64,000 bases of DNA from Vibrio sp. 10N (lineage in GTDB: Bacteria; Pseudomonadota; Gammaproteobacteria; Enterobacterales; Vibrionaceae), in assembly GCF_036245475.1 (NCBI RefSeq), contig NZ_BTPM01000001.1:2294001-2358000 (forward strand). Direction: 5' to 3'. The translations under genes were made by a program, and so were the position numbers. The notes below the pieces were generated by a model. The model saw only the letters and a list, made by a program, of their open reading frames with translations, searched no databases and was not told the DNA's origin. Below, piece after piece: positions 49,497 to 60,329 of this stretch. The number at the start of each line of letters is the position of its first letter. Position 1 is the first letter of the stretch.

Positions 49497-50081
49497 ATGA
49501 AATCCATAAGACTCATTTTAGCCTCAACCTCCCCTTACCGTGCCGAGCTACTGGCGAAGTTAGGCCTTTCCTTTGAGGCAATCGCTCCGCAAACAGACGA
49601 AACCGCTCATTGTGACGAGTCTGCCTCGCAATTGGTCCAGCGCCTCGCGTTGGAAAAAGCACGCGCACTACAAAACGAAACCAATGCGCTTATTATTGGC
49701 AGCGATCAAGTGTGTGTGATTGACGGGCACATTATCGGCAAACCTCTTGATCGCGAAACGGCCATACGCCAACTCAGTCAACAAAGTGGCAAAACCATTC
49801 GTTTCTACACTGGTCTTGCGGTCGTCAATACGAACACCGGCGAATGTGATGTCACGGTCGACACCTTTGATGTTACCTTTAGAGTGCTGAACCAAACGCA
49901 GATTGAACGTTACGTTGATCTCGAGCAGCCCTACTATTGTGCCGGCAGCTTCAAAAGCGAAGGACTTGGTATTAGCCTGTTCAGCGCCCTAGAGGGAAAA
50001 GACCCAAACACACTGGTCGGCCTCCCTCTGATCGATTTGGTGACCATGCTCGATAAGCACGGCCTCTCTCCTCTAAGCTAG
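49497..50081 (+). CDS. yceF: Maf-like nucleotide pyrophosphatase (YceF)
   Basis: The 194-residue protein starts MKSIRLILASTSPYRAELLA and has the QTDE, ALIIGSDQVC and SFKSEGLGI motifs of Maf pyrophosphatases. YceF-type enzymes hydrolyse m7GTP. ATG 49497 is chosen over 49455 because the family begins here. Divergent from yceD, as in E. coli. Confidence 0.94.
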   Translation: MKSIRLILASTSPYRAELLAKLGLSFEAIAPQTDETAHCDESASQLVQRLALEKARALQNETNALIIGSDQVCVIDGHIIGKPLDRETAIRQLSQQSGKTIRFYTGLAVVNTNTGECDVTVDTFDVTFRVLNQTQIERYVDLEQPYYCAGSFKSEGLGISLFSALEGKDPNTLVGLPLIDLVTMLDKHGLSPLS

Positions 50082-50092
50082 TTAACGCCCCA

Positions 50093-50122
50093 TTAAAAAA
50101 GCGAAGCCAACTTGGCTTCGCT
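50093..50122 (-). terminator. Terminator after rluC
   Basis: GCGAAGCCAA and TTGGCTTCGC form a perfect stem with a one-base loop region. On the minus strand it is followed by a run of six T. It lies between convergent yceF and rluC. Confidence 0.8.
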
Positions 50123-50143
50123 CATTAATAGAACTCACTAACC

Positions 50144-51091
50144 TCAAGACATCGACTTAAGCTTATCGAGTGCTTTTTGAAGCTTAGGTTCCATCTCCGC
50201 GTGAATTTCCATTCGCTCATCCTTACCCGGATGGGTGAAAATAATGTTCGCAGCGTGGAGGAACAAACGATCCAAACCTACTTTAGCCGTATACGCATCA
50301 AAACGGCGGTCACCATAACGGTCGTCCCACGCAATAGGATGACCAGTATACTGAGTATGAACACGTATCTGGTGAGTACGACCTGTTATCGGGCTCGCCT
50401 GGATCAAGGTCGCTTGTTCATATGAAGCGAGAACTTTAAATCGGGTTTCCGAAGGTTTACCGTTTGGGTTCACTCTCACAATGCTGTTCACTTCGTTTTT
50501 AAGCAGCGGCGCTTTGACCACCTTACAACTTGGCTTCCATTTACCCATGACCAGAGCGAAGTAGTACTTCTGCACCGTTTTCTCTCGGAACTGAGCTTGC
50601 AGGTGACGCAGAGCAGAACGCTTTTTTGCAACCAGCAAAATACCCGATGTATCTCGATCTATACGGTGAACCAGCTCTAGAAAACGCGCCTGTGGCCTTA
50701 GTGCTCGCAACGCTTCAATCGCACCAAACTTGAGACCACTACCGCCATGAACCGCAAGTCCTGACGGTTTATTAAGAATCAACATATGATCATCTTCGTA
50801 GATAATCTGTGATTCCAGTGCCGCGACGCGATTTAGATTGGTGTTAAGCGGGGCTTCTTGCTCTTTCTCTTCCAATGTCACTGGTGGAATACGAACTAAG
50901 TCTCCCGCTTGCAGCTTATATTCAGCCTTAACGCGCTTCTTATTGACCCGCACTTCCCCCTTGCGCACGATGCGGTACACAACACTTTTAGGGATATTCT
51001 TTAGTTGGTTACGCAAGAAGTTATCTATGCGTTGACCAGCCATATCGTCATCAATGTCGACGAACTGGACTTTTGTTCTAATTTCACTCAT
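50144..51091 (-). CDS. rluC: 23S rRNA pseudouridine synthase RluC
   Basis: The 315-residue protein has an S4 RNA-binding domain (GQRIDNFLRNQLKNIPKSVV) and the RluA-type catalytic ELVHRIDRDTSGILLVAK with its aspartate, and TGRTHQIRVH. It makes pseudouridine at three 23S sites in E. coli. The start is ATG 51091, MSEIRTKVQFVDIDDDMAGQ; the longer frame to 51175 lies in the promoter region. Confidence 0.95.
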   Translation of the reverse strand: MSEIRTKVQFVDIDDDMAGQRIDNFLRNQLKNIPKSVVYRIVRKGEVRVNKKRVKAEYKLQAGDLVRIPPVTLEEKEQEAPLNTNLNRVAALESQIIYEDDHMLILNKPSGLAVHGGSGLKFGAIEALRALRPQARFLELVHRIDRDTSGILLVAKKRSALRHLQAQFREKTVQKYYFALVMGKWKPSCKVVKAPLLKNEVNSIVRVNPNGKPSETRFKVLASYEQATLIQASPITGRTHQIRVHTQYTGHPIAWDDRYGDRRFDAYTAKVGLDRLFLHAANIIFTHPGKDERMEIHAEMEPKLQKALDKLKSMS

Positions 51092-51538
51092 TTCGCTATT
51101 ATAACACCCAAAGTGCGAAGAAAAGAACGCTTTCTCTTTGCGGTATTCGGTAAGGATTCCTGTGACTGACATCAAAACTGGCGAGAGAGCGTTGGCTGGA
51201 CAAGTTGTGGATAAAATTTAGCCACCACTTACCCCTTATTCATAACTGCGTTATTTTGATTATTAAAATCAGTACATTAACCATACAGACAGCACAAAAG
51301 CTTGGTTTTTTTCTGTGGTTTACACTAAAGCTGATTGCTGATATTTCGTTGCGCTGCTATAGTTCACAGCTGCAATGGGTAATTAGATTCGATTTACCAT
51401 TTATCGCTAATATCTTTGCGAAACTAAATCTTGAGTAGACCGCTTAGTATTGAAACGCAGCAACTGGCATAAGACGTTGAAAGCTAAGTCTTCCTTGTCA
51501 CCTACTCACGTACTCGTGTTTGAGTAATACCGCCAGAG
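51092..51538. other. rluC-rne divergent intergenic region, no gene seen
   Basis: About 450 bp between divergent rluC and rne. A 77-codon frame at 51205-51438 has unlikely composition and no ribosome site, so it is not called. The rne promoter and the beginning of its leader are expected here. Confidence 0.5.
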
Positions 51539-51706
51539 ATGCGGATCACACAGCCTCAGCCTTGTGTGATGACTGTAGTGCCCACGAGCATCCCTTCCAG
51601 CCGGGAGGCTGCATTAAATAAAGCCATGGGATCAGGCACCGCGAGTTACGAAACCTGTGACAAGAGCAATGATGAAAACAAAGAAAATACAACGAGAATT
51701 TCTGTA
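51539..51706 (+). ncRNA. Structured rne 5' leader (rne5-like autoregulatory element)
   Basis: The stretch before the RNase E start contains ATCACACA/TGTGTGAT (51545-51570) and CAGCC-GGGA-GGCTG (51598-51611) hairpins. In gammaproteobacteria the rne leader forms hairpins that RNase E cleaves to control its own synthesis. The CAGCC-GGCTG hairpin followed by GCATTAA resembles that element as I recall it. The leader is open in the rne frame, but its translation has no protein-family support. Confidence 0.55.
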
Positions 51707-54655
51707 ATGAAAAGAATGTTAATCAACGCAACTCAAAAAGAAGAGTTGCGTGTTGCTTTGGTTGACGGCCAAAAACTGTTCGATCTTGATATCGAAAGTC
51801 CTGGTCACGAGTCAAAGAAAGCAAATATCTACAAAGGACGTATCACTCGAGTTGAGCCTAGCCTAGAGGCTGCATTCGTTGACTACGGCGCCGAACGCCA
51901 CGGTTTCCTCCCTCTTAAAGAAATTGCCAAAGAATACTTCCCTGAAGGTTACACCTATCAAGGCCGCCCAAGCATCAAAGATGTATTGAGCGAAGGCCAA
52001 GAAGTGATCGTGCAAGTTGAAAAAGAAGAGCGTGGCAGCAAAGGTGCTGCTCTGACAACGTACATCTCTCTAGCAGGTAGTTACTTAGTTCTTATGCCTA
52101 ATAACCCACGTGCCGGCGGTATTTCTCGTCGCATCGAAGGTGAAGAGCGTACTGAGCTAAAAGCTGCACTTAGCACTCTTGAGCTACCGCAAGGTATGGG
52201 CCTTATCGTCCGTACTGCGGGCGTTGGTAAAAGTGCCGAAGAGCTTGAGTGGGATCTACGCTTCCTTCTAAACAACTGGGAAAACATTAAGGGCGCTGCA
52301 GACCAAAACCCTGCTCCGTTCCTAATCCACCAAGAAAGTAACGTGATCGTCCGTGCGCTTCGTGATTATCTACGTCGAGATATTGGTGAAATCCTAATTG
52401 ATAGCAACACGATTTACGAACGTGCACGCCAGCATATTCAACTGGTTCGCCCAGACTTCGTAAACCGCGTGAAAAAGTACGACAACGAAGTACCGCTATT
52501 TAGCCATTACCAAATCGAGAGCCAAATCGAATCGGCTTTCCAGCGTGAAGTTCGCCTACCATCTGGTGGTTCCATTGTTATCGATCCGACAGAGGCACTT
52601 ACCTCAATCGATATCAACTCAGCTCGTGCGACTAAAGGTAGTGACATCGAAGAGACAGCACTCAACACCAACTTGGAAGCGGCAGACGAAATTGCACGTC
52701 AATTACGCCTTCGTGACTTGGGTGGTCTCGTTGTTATCGACTTCATCGATATGACGCCAGTACGTCACCAACGTGAGGTTGAGAACCGCCTACGCGAAGC
52801 TGTTCGTATCGATCGTGCCCGCGTTCAAATTGGTCGTATTTCTCGCTTTGGTCTACTAGAAATGTCACGCCAGCGCCTAAGCCCATCGTTGGCTGAAGCT
52901 AGCCACCACATCTGTCCTCGCTGTAGCGGTACTGGTGTGGTTCGTGACAACGAATCTCTAGCACTTTCTGTATTGCGTCTGATTGAAGAAGAAGCGCTTA
53001 AGGACAACACATCGCAGGCTTTAGCGATTGTGCCTGTGCCTATCGCCTCTTACCTACTCAATGAGAAGCGCCGCTCAATTAACCACATCGAGCGCGTTCA
53101 AGAAGTGAAGATCACTATCGTACCTGATTCAGACATGGAAACACCGCACTTTGAGGTTATCCGTGTACGTGAAGGTGAAGAGCAAGATCTTCTGTCTTAC
53201 CTACTTCCGAAGAAACTCGAAGCACTGCGTGAAGCAGAAGCTAAAGAAGCGGGCGAGTCAGACATCAAACCACGTAAGATTGAACAACCAGCACTGCAAG
53301 GTTTCGCAACACCAACGCAAAGCGCGCCAACACCAGCGCCAAAAGCACCGGAGAAGAAGAAACCAGCAGCTGAGCCAAAGGTTGAAAAACCAGGTCTGTT
53401 CTCACGTATTCTTTCTGCAATTAGCTCACTATTCGCTTCACCAGAGCCTGAAAAGAAAGAGCCAGAGAAGAAAGAAGAAAACAAGAATCGCCACAATCGT
53501 TCGCGCCGTAACCGCAACAACGATCAGCGTCGTCGCAACAACAAAGAGACTCGTGACAACGATCGCAACAAAAATCGTCGTAACAAACCTAACCGTGACC
53601 GCGAAGAAGAGAAAGAGACGCAAAGCAACGCTCAAGAGCCACGCAAACCTCAAAACCGTCGTAACAAGCAGCAAGACCGTCGTAATAAGAAACGCGACGA
53701 AGCAGCTAACAAGTCGAAGGTAGAAGAGCAAGGCAAGCAAATTGCTGCGGATGTTCAAGCAGAGAAAAAAGCACCACGCTCTGAAGAAAAAACCGCAAAA
53801 GTTAAAGAGCGTCGTCAACGTCGCAAGCTGACTAAACAAGTTCGCGTGAAAGACCAAAATGCGAAGCAAGAAGAGTTAGAAGCACAGCAACAAGCTGCTG
53901 CAGCTGCTCAAGTGCCAGCAGAGAAACCGCAAACACCAGAAGCGTCAACTGAAGCGGGTGCTAAAGAGGAAGGCAAGCAACGTCGTAACCGTCGCTCACC
54001 ACGTCACCTACGTGCAAGTGGTCAACGTCGTCGTCGCGGTCGTGATCGTCGTCCTAACCCATTCCGCCTGCGTAAAGGTGGTGTTGCATCACCAGAGATG
54101 GCAATGGGTAAAGTGATGCCAAGCTACGGTATTGTGAAACCAAAACCAAAAGCGAAGCCACAAGCGGAAGTGATCGAAACGCCTGCGGTAGCAGTAACCG
54201 GTATGGCGATGCCTGAAATGGCGATGGGGAAAGTCATCGTTATGCGTAAGCCTGAGCCAGTCGCTACGCCAGAACCCGTTGCAGTAGCTGAAGTTGTGGA
54301 AGCTCCTGTCGTTGAAACAGCAGTAGTAGAAGCGCCAGTCATTGCTGAAGCTCCGAAAGCAGTAGAAACAGCTCCGGTTGTTGAAGCTGAAGTAGCTGCA
54401 GAACCGGCAGTCAAAGCTGCGCCAGTTGCAGAAGCGCCAGTTAAAGTTCCTGAGCCTAAAGAAACTGCTCCTGCTAAAGCAACGGCTAAAGGTCATGCTA
54501 GTGCACCAATGGCAAAAGCCGAAGGTAAACAAGAGCTAGGTGAGATCATCATCAACGCTGCGCCAGCAAAAGCCGAGCGTTACCAGCCTAAAGGTGCGGG
54601 TAGTCAAGTTGCGACGAATTCAGCATCTGCGGCAATGACCAAACCAAACTACTGA
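51707..54655 (+). CDS. rne: Ribonuclease E
   Basis: The 982-residue protein begins [20 protein letters not shown]. The N-terminal half has the S1 domain, the catalytic aspartates in [12 protein letters not shown] and [11 protein letters not shown], and the zinc-link CPRCSGTG. The C-terminal half is disordered, with Arg-rich RNA-binding tracts and a long Ala/Val/Pro/Glu tail. The motif PEMAMGKV occurs twice there. It initiates mRNA decay and processes rRNA at the inner membrane. The ATG at 51707 is chosen over an in-frame ATG at 51539. Confidence 0.96.
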   Translation: MKRMLINATQKEELRVALVDGQKLFDLDIESPGHESKKANIYKGRITRVEPSLEAAFVDYGAERHGFLPLKEIAKEYFPEGYTYQGRPSIKDVLSEGQEVIVQVEKEERGSKGAALTTYISLAGSYLVLMPNNPRAGGISRRIEGEERTELKAALSTLELPQGMGLIVRTAGVGKSAEELEWDLRFLLNNWENIKGAADQNPAPFLIHQESNVIVRALRDYLRRDIGEILIDSNTIYERARQHIQLVRPDFVNRVKKYDNEVPLFSHYQIESQIESAFQREVRLPSGGSIVIDPTEALTSIDINSARATKGSDIEETALNTNLEAADEIARQLRLRDLGGLVVIDFIDMTPVRHQREVENRLREAVRIDRARVQIGRISRFGLLEMSRQRLSPSLAEASHHICPRCSGTGVVRDNESLALSVLRLIEEEALKDNTSQALAIVPVPIASYLLNEKRRSINHIERVQEVKITIVPDSDMETPHFEVIRVREGEEQDLLSYLLPKKLEALREAEAKEAGESDIKPRKIEQPALQGFATPTQSAPTPAPKAPEKKKPAAEPKVEKPGLFSRILSAISSLFASPEPEKKEPEKKEENKNRHNRSRRNRNNDQRRRNNKETRDNDRNKNRRNKPNRDREEEKETQSNAQEPRKPQNRRNKQQDRRNKKRDEAANKSKVEEQGKQIAADVQAEKKAPRSEEKTAKVKERRQRRKLTKQVRVKDQNAKQEELEAQQQAAAAAQVPAEKPQTPEASTEAGAKEEGKQRRNRRSPRHLRASGQRRRRGRDRRPNPFRLRKGGVASPEMAMGKVMPSYGIVKPKPKAKPQAEVIETPAVAVTGMAMPEMAMGKVIVMRKPEPVATPEPVAVAEVVEAPVVETAVVEAPVIAEAPKAVETAPVVEAEVAAEPAVKAAPVAEAPVKVPEPKETAPAKATAKGHASAPMAKAEGKQELGEIIINAAPAKAERYQPKGAGSQVATNSASAAMTKPNY

Positions 54656-54690
54656 TCACAACGGTGTGATTAGCGGTTAATCTGAAAACC

Positions 54691-54717
54691 AAGGGCTGCC
54701 AATTGGCAGCCCTTTTT
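54691..54717 (+). terminator. rne terminator
   Basis: AGGGCTGCC and GGCAGCCCT form a perfect stem with an AATT loop followed by five T. Confidence 0.88.
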
Positions 54718-55038
54718 ATTTCCCAATGGTTGCCGTCTCTTCACCGCTCTAAAGCCCTCACCGCAAATATCTCGAGAAGTCTGGTGGTCTAACAACTATT
54801 CCTAAGGTATTTGGCATAACAATTTGTTTCAATATTGAACTTCTGGAGACAATTAGGTAGCATGCCCGACTTTGATTGTTTCATTTACAATACACCTTAA
54901 TTATGAGCCAATACTCATAATCAGTAACGCTCGATTAGCCTTTTTTACTCGCTGTTAATACAGATGACACAGTTTAAATGTCGAATGTGTGCTGGATGAA
55001 ATGGATATTAACCCAACAACATAAGTACGATTAATTTC
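54718..55038. other. rne-SulP intergenic region, no gene seen
   Basis: About 320 bp of A+T-rich DNA after the rne terminator. It should hold the promoter of the anion transporter gene. No other feature was recognised. Confidence 0.45.
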
Positions 55039-56598
55039 ATGTTTGAATTCCCACAGTTTTCTAAACACTCTGTAAAGAATGACGTTTTGTCAGGCCTTAC
55101 AGTTGCTCTTGCACTGGTACCAGAAGCGGTGGCATTTGCCTTCGTAGCTGGTGTTGACCCTATGGTTGGCCTTTATGCTGCGTTTATCGTTGGCCTAGTG
55201 ACCTCTATTTTTGGTGGCCGTCCTGGTATGATTTCCGGTGCAACAGGCGCGATGGCTGTGGTCATGGTTAGCTTAGTCGCGACTCACGGTGTTCAATACT
55301 TGTTTGCTGCTATCATGCTTGCTGGTTTACTGCAAATCAGTGCCGGCCTATTCAAGTTGGGTAAATTTATCCGCATGGTGCCGCATCCAGTGATGATTGG
55401 TTTCGTGAATGGCCTAGCAATTGTCATCTTCCTTGCGCAGCTTGGTCAGTTTAAAGCACCTGACCTGTCTGGTGCGCTAACGTGGTTACCACAAGACCAA
55501 ATGCTGCTAATGCTTGGCTTAGTAGCACTGACAATGGGCATCATCCACTTCCTACCTAAGATCACTACAGCCGTACCTTCTTCTCTCGTGGCGATTGTGA
55601 CGGTTACTCTGCTGGTACAAGGTTTAGGTCTGGATACGCGCACCGTTGTCGACTTCCTACGCTCAATGTCTGGTGACGAAGCAGCAACGCTCGCTGGTTC
55701 GCTGCCAACCTTCTCAATCCCAGCCGTACCACTAACATGGGAAACGCTACAAATCATTCTTCCGTACGCGATCATCCTTGCTGCTATCGGTCTTATCGAG
55801 TCTCTACTGACGCTGACCGTGCTGGATGAGATGACCAACACACGTGGTCAATCAAACCGTGAGTGTGTGGGCCAAGGTCTAGCGAACGTCACGTGTTCTG
55901 TATTCGGGGCAATGGGTGGTTGTGCGATGATCGGTCAGTCGATGATTAACGTTAACTCAGGTGGTCGTGGTCGTCTATCTGGTATCGTTGCTGCCGTTGC
56001 CCTACTGATGTTCATTCTGTTCGCCGCTGCATTGATTGAAATGATCCCACTTGCCGCGCTGGTTGGCGTGATGTTCATGGTGGTTATTGGCACCTTCGAA
56101 TGGGCGACGTTCAAGCTTGCACGCCGCGTACCGAAGCAAGACTTCTTTGTTATCGTTCTAGTAACGGTGGTTACTGTGATGACAGACCTTGCTGTTGCCG
56201 TTGCTGTAGGTGTGGTTGTTTCGGCACTTATGTTTGCTTGGGAGCATGCAAAACACATTTATGCGAGCAGCCGTATCAATGAAGAAGGCTCAAAAGAATA
56301 CATGGTGAATGGTCCGATTTTCTTTGGCTCTGCCGCGAACTTCCTAGAGCTATTCGATGCACCAAACGATCCTCAAGATGTCATTGTGGATTTTGCTAAC
56401 TCACGCGTCACCGATCACTCAGCTATTGAAGCGATCGAAACGCTTGCTGAGCGTTACACCGCCGTCGGCAAAACTCTACATCTTCGCCACTTGAGCCCAG
56501 ACTGTCGCAAACTTCTCGACAAAGCAGGTAGCTTGGTAGAGATTAACGTGAAAGAAGATCCTAGCTACAAAGTAGCAACGGATGTATTGGCTGGGTAA
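55039..56598 (+). CDS. SulP family inorganic anion transporter with STAS domain
   Basis: The 519-residue protein has about twelve hydrophobic segments, with the SulP motifs [19 protein letters not shown] and [16 protein letters not shown]-terminal STAS domain (about 425-515) includes [20 protein letters not shown]. SulP proteins carry sulfate, bicarbonate or other anions; the substrate here is not determined. It is monocistronic between rne and a DUF1315 gene. Confidence 0.93.
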   Translation: MFEFPQFSKHSVKNDVLSGLTVALALVPEAVAFAFVAGVDPMVGLYAAFIVGLVTSIFGGRPGMISGATGAMAVVMVSLVATHGVQYLFAAIMLAGLLQISAGLFKLGKFIRMVPHPVMIGFVNGLAIVIFLAQLGQFKAPDLSGALTWLPQDQMLLMLGLVALTMGIIHFLPKITTAVPSSLVAIVTVTLLVQGLGLDTRTVVDFLRSMSGDEAATLAGSLPTFSIPAVPLTWETLQIILPYAIILAAIGLIESLLTLTVLDEMTNTRGQSNRECVGQGLANVTCSVFGAMGGCAMIGQSMINVNSGGRGRLSGIVAAVALLMFILFAAALIEMIPLAALVGVMFMVVIGTFEWATFKLARRVPKQDFFVIVLVTVVTVMTDLAVAVAVGVVVSALMFAWEHAKHIYASSRINEEGSKEYMVNGPIFFGSAANFLELFDAPNDPQDVIVDFANSRVTDHSAIEAIETLAERYTAVGKTLHLRHLSPDCRKLLDKAGSLVEINVKEDPSYKVATDVLAG

Positions 56599-56615
56599 TC
56601 AGCAGGTACGAAAAG

Positions 56616-56638
56616 AAGGGGTGGTAACACCCCTTTTT
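56616..56638 (+). terminator. Terminator after the SulP gene
   Basis: AAGGGGTG and CACCCCTT pair around GTAA, followed by T residues. Confidence 0.82.
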
Positions 56639-56672
56639 GCTATCTGTGATTTGCGATTACCAAGTGTGATGG

Positions 56673-56954
56673 TTACTGAGCAACTTTCACGCGGGCAATT
56701 TCGTTCGAATTGTCAGCAAACTGATTTTTCAATTCAGCTTTGCTTTTAAAAGTAATGTCCCCACCTGCGGCCACCGACATGTGTTGAGGGTCAACATTGT
56801 GCTTTGATTGATACAGCATCACCGCTTGCATACAAGAAGAGCGCTGCTCCTCAGACAGACGACTCCCCTCTGGCCAACGTCCAGTTTCCGTGGCGTAAAG
56901 AAGTCTTTCATACACATCTGGTGTCATTGCTGCTAATAATTTTTCTACATCCAT
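56673..56954 (-). CDS. DUF1315 family protein (YeaC-like)
   Basis: The 93-residue protein starts MDVEKLLAAMTPDVYERLLY and contains GRWPEGSRLSEEQRSSCMQA, the YeaC/DUF1315 pattern. Function is unknown. It is a single gene between the SulP gene and the DUF2989 gene. Confidence 0.85.
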   Translation of the reverse strand: MDVEKLLAAMTPDVYERLLYATETGRWPEGSRLSEEQRSSCMQAVMLYQSKHNVDPQHMSVAAGGDITFKSKAELKNQFADNSNEIARVKVAQ

Positions 56955-57095
56955 AATGAACCTTCTTGTGGTAAAGATAACAGCCCCGCATTTTTACGGT
57001 TCTGAGAGGTTAATTCATTACTCGAACCATAACCTGATGGTACACTGAGTCAAGTTAAGCTAGATAAATCAGTGTATTCGATCACAAGTAGTAAC

Positions 57096-57908
57096 ATGAA
57101 TTTACCCCATATTTTGCTCGTTCTTTTAAGTACGTCCCTTTTGGCCGGTTGCTTTGAAACACGCAAGAACACCGACCAATTGTGCGAGCAAGAGCCCGCG
57201 CTGAACTGTGCAGTCATGAATACGTCTGACGGCCAGTGTCGGATCCCCCGCACCAACCTTATTTGGCATCGCTATGACATGCTCAGCGCCCCTACCGAAG
57301 CCAATTCGATTAAAGACTATTACTTGCTCAAAGAGTACCGTAAGTGCTTAGAACTTGCTTCGCAAATACAACCTATCGAGCAAGCCGATCTCAAAGCACG
57401 TCGCTTTGATGCGCTGATGTTTGCTATTAATGAACAACAGCGAGTCACACAGTCGCTCAGTAATACGACCTCCCCAGACACTCTCTACTTTTTATGGAGT
57501 GAGGCCGGCGATCAGTCAGCAAGACGACGTTTCCTCGCCATGGAGGGGTTACCACAGTTAGACACGGCTGAACTGCAGTACGCGCTGGCAACCTATTACA
57601 TTTCACGCGACAAGACCAAGACCTTCCAGTTGCTCAATCGTTCGCTGATGCTGTCCAATGGGGAAAGCAGTGTAAATAACGATGTGATCAAAGCACTCGC
57701 AAGCGTAACGCAAAGCCTCGATCAACCTGAGCAATCTTACCTTTGGGCCATGGTGGCGACTAAATTTGATATCCCAATCGCCTCTGAGAATGAGCTACGC
57801 TTGATGTTTAATCTAAGCGATGACACATACCAACGACTACAAAAACAGGCCGACACCGTCGCCAAAGCAATAAAAAGCGGCGACTATTCAGCAGCTCTCG
57901 CCTTGTAG
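57096..57908 (+). CDS. DUF2989 lipoprotein
   Basis: The 270-residue protein starts MNLPHILLVLLSTSLLAGCF with lipobox LAGC, so it is a predicted lipoprotein. The mature part has several cysteines (LCEQEPALNCAVMNTSDGQC) and a helical repeat-like body resembling tetratricopeptide helices. The start is ATG 57096 rather than 57072, because the signal peptide begins there. Function is unknown. Confidence 0.82.
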   Translation: MNLPHILLVLLSTSLLAGCFETRKNTDQLCEQEPALNCAVMNTSDGQCRIPRTNLIWHRYDMLSAPTEANSIKDYYLLKEYRKCLELASQIQPIEQADLKARRFDALMFAINEQQRVTQSLSNTTSPDTLYFLWSEAGDQSARRRFLAMEGLPQLDTAELQYALATYYISRDKTKTFQLLNRSLMLSNGESSVNNDVIKALASVTQSLDQPEQSYLWAMVATKFDIPIASENELRLMFNLSDDTYQRLQKQADTVAKAIKSGDYSAALAL

Positions 57909-57934
57909 TCTCAGATCTTAACTCTCGATACTAA

Positions 57935-57968
57935 AAAGCCCCAGCCAAGTTTCCTTGGTTGGGGCTTT
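57935..57968. terminator. Bidirectional terminator between DUF2989 gene and ndh
   Basis: AAAGCCCCAGCCAAG and CTTGGTTGGGGCTTT form a long stem with one G-T pair around a four-base loop, serving both convergent genes. Confidence 0.85.
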
Positions 57969-57990
57969 AATTCATCCAGTCAAATCAGGA

Positions 57991-59280
57991 TTAGTGAAGC
58001 TTAAGATTCGGACGCAGCACGCGGTTAATACGGCCGACTAACATCATCAAACCGGTCTTTAACATGCCATGCAGCGCCATTTGGTGCATGCGGTACAACG
58101 AAATATACACAACACGTGCGATTCTGCCCTCAACCATCATCGAGCCCTTCGTCAGGTTACCCATCAAGCTACCTACCGTAGAGAAGCGGCTCAGCGACAC
58201 TAGAGAGCCATGATCGTTGTAAACGTACGGTTTCAGTTCACGGCTATTCAGTTTAGCGACAATATTGCCAAAAGCGCGGCTCGCCATCTGGTGAGCAGCT
58301 TGAGCGCGAGGCGGTACAAATTTGCCATCCGCTTGCGTGCACTGAGCAAGATCACCAATGACGAAGATGTCATCGTCACGTGTGGTTTGCAGTGTGTCTT
58401 TTACCACAAGCTGGTTAATGCGGTTAGTTTCAAGGCCGGCAATGTCTTTCATGAAGTCCGGTGCTTTGATACCCGCAGCCCACACCATAATTTGTGCTGG
58501 AATGTGTTCACCATCTTTAGTCGTTAAACCGGTTGAGTCCGCTTGCGTCACCATAGTCGCGGTACGTACTGTCACGCCGAGTTTAGTCAACTCAGAATGC
58601 GCTGCACTGGAGATACGTGGCGGTAGTGCTGGCAAAATACGCTCACCTGCTTCGACCAGGTTTACATTCAGCTTGCTCGAGTCCAAATCACCAAAGCCAT
58701 AAGTACGTAGCTCTTTCACTGCATTATGAAGCTCAGCAGAAAGCTCAACACCTGTCGCACCGGCACCTACAATGGCGATGTCGACCGTGCCTTGACCGTT
58801 TTTCGCGTGTAACTTCAAGAACTCATTGTTCATCTCAGTACGGAATCGATGCGCCTGCTCAGGGCTATCTAGGAAGATACAGTTGTCGCGCACACCTGGT
58901 GTGTTGAAGTCATTCGACGTCGAGCCGATTGCTAACACAAGAATGTCATAATCGATATTGCGGCTCGGCATCAGCAACTCGCCCTGCTCGTCCTTAAGCT
59001 CACTTAACGTGATGTGCTTATTTTCACGATCGATCTCTTGCAGACTGCCCATCTGGAAATCGAAATGATGGTTTTTAGCATGCGCTCGGTAGCTCAATGC
59101 ATCCACGCCCTCATCCAGTGAACCTGTCGCTACCTCATGCAGCAAAGGTTTCCATAAATGGCTGGCTTTACGATCGACTAGGGTAATATTGGCGCGCCCT
59201 TTACGTCCCAGTGTACGGCCTAATTTGGTTGCAAGCTCTAATCCGCCTGCGCCACCACCTACTACGACAATATTAGTCAC
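57991..59280 (-). CDS. ndh: NADH dehydrogenase type II (NDH-2)
   Basis: The 429-residue flavoprotein has the FAD-binding [17 protein letters not shown] near the N-terminus and a second dinucleotide fold ([19 protein letters not shown]) for NADH. It passes electrons from NADH to quinone without pumping protons. The start is a GTG at 59280 preceded by AGGAG seven bases upstream; the frame to 59343 adds residues not found in the family. An FNR box lies upstream. Confidence 0.94.
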   Translation of the reverse strand: MTNIVVVGGGAGGLELATKLGRTLGRKGRANITLVDRKASHLWKPLLHEVATGSLDEGVDALSYRAHAKNHHFDFQMGSLQEIDRENKHITLSELKDEQGELLMPSRNIDYDILVLAIGSTSNDFNTPGVRDNCIFLDSPEQAHRFRTEMNNEFLKLHAKNGQGTVDIAIVGAGATGVELSAELHNAVKELRTYGFGDLDSSKLNVNLVEAGERILPALPPRISSAAHSELTKLGVTVRTATMVTQADSTGLTTKDGEHIPAQIMVWAAGIKAPDFMKDIAGLETNRINQLVVKDTLQTTRDDDIFVIGDLAQCTQADGKFVPPRAQAAHQMASRAFGNIVAKLNSRELKPYVYNDHGSLVSLSRFSTVGSLMGNLTKGSMMVEGRIARVVYISLYRMHQMALHGMLKTGLMMLVGRINRVLRPNLKLH

Positions 59281-59612
59281 AATAGCTCTCCTAAAAAGTG
59301 AAAGTTTAAAAATTGAACATGCCCCGACAAAGTCCAAGCACAAAAATTCTTGTCATTCTGCGTCAACTCGCTCGAATACAGAGTGCCCCTAACGCGTTAC
59401 AGATCCCGTTTCACTTCACATTTCGGCACAAAATCGTCTAATTTTGCCCCTTTTCGGCAAGTTATCTTCTTGCTCTCAATTTTTTTTGATATTTATCAAA
59501 TTTTGTAGAGCGGTTTTATTATATAGAGCAAATCAATGACCGCAACTATTCCGTGGGATTATTTTTACTGAATAAATTAAATGGTGATTTAAACAACAAT
59601 TTATTGCCATAT
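59281..59612 (-). promoter_or_regulatory. ndh upstream regulatory region
   Basis: About 330 bp without a gene, very A+T-rich at 59450-59610. It contains a perfect FNR-type box at 59486-59499 and should hold the ndh promoter. Confidence 0.6.
59486..59499. promoter_or_regulatory. FNR-type binding site upstream of ndh
   Basis: TTGATATTTATCAA matches the FNR consensus TTGAT-N4-ATCAA at every fixed position. It lies about 206 bp upstream of the ndh start codon. In E. coli, ndh is repressed by FNR under anaerobiosis, which fits this placement; the effect here is inferred. Confidence 0.75.
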
Positions 59613-59640
59613 AAAAAAACGGCCCTACGTTGAGGGCCGT
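59613..59640 (-). terminator. ycfP terminator
   Basis: ACGGCCCT and AGGGCCGT form a stem with a six-base loop. On the minus strand it is followed by seven T. Confidence 0.85.
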
Positions 59641-59673
59641 TCTCACCTTTAAAGCTTGGATATCAGTTAGATA

Positions 59674-60213
59674 TCATGCATCTTTAAATGCTTTCATCGC
59701 TTGTAAGTGTTGAGAGATCTTCTTGAACTTATGAGTTTGCGTCTCGTCCCAAACCACATCATAGTACGCACTCAAAGCGTCGGCAGTTTGTTGATTGTCA
59801 CGGACCTCATCTTCACGAGACAGGACAACCATACATTGTTTCGCATTCTTAGTACGGAACTTCTCCACACACTTAGTCGCAATATCTTCGTATTCTTCAG
59901 GGCGATCGATACGCCCCTGCATATTGTCCTCTGGGTGCAGATTCGGATTGAAGATCACCTGTTTAATGCCACACAAAAAACCAATACGCTCAGACCAGTA
60001 ACCTCCTAGGCCGACACCGCAAATCAATGGTTTAGTATCAGAAGACTCCTGAACCAGTTTATTCACTTCTTTCAGAAGGTACTGCATATCGTGCTTAGGA
60101 TGAAGCGTGCTGTAGTTGACGAAGCGAATGTCTTCGTCGATGAATTGCAACTGAAGCACCTTTTCATGGTTGCCTGGGCTTGTTGAGTCAAAGCCGTGAA
60201 GATAGATAATCAT
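59674..60213 (-). CDS. ycfP: YcfP family alpha/beta-hydrolase-like protein (UPF0227)
   Basis: The 179-residue protein starts [20 protein letters not shown] and has the [18 protein letters not shown] nucleophile-elbow-like segment in which Gly replaces the serine, as in YcfP. Catalytic function is unclear. It is encoded between ndh and thiK-like genes, matching the E. coli neighbourhood (nagZ is not between them here). Confidence 0.9.
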   Translation of the reverse strand: MIIYLHGFDSTSPGNHEKVLQLQFIDEDIRFVNYSTLHPKHDMQYLLKEVNKLVQESSDTKPLICGVGLGGYWSERIGFLCGIKQVIFNPNLHPEDNMQGRIDRPEEYEDIATKCVEKFRTKNAKQCMVVLSREDEVRDNQQTADALSAYYDVVWDETQTHKFKKISQHLQAMKAFKDA

Positions 60214-60329
60214 AGTACCTCTCGATCATTCCTATAATGGTACGCTTTCCTTAAATCTAACATGAAAGCCATAACTTCAAAGGGGTTAAACGCTTTTTCC
60301 AATGACGGAACTGATAAACAGTGATCTAA

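Noticed and set aside
51205..51438. 77-codon plus-strand frame upstream of rne
   Set aside because: It has a hydrophobic, low-support sequence, no ribosome site and lies in the divergent rluC-rne control region.
52081..54532. Long minus-strand frames under rne
   Set aside because: They mirror the repetitive Arg- and Ala-rich coding sequence of RNase E and have no family features.
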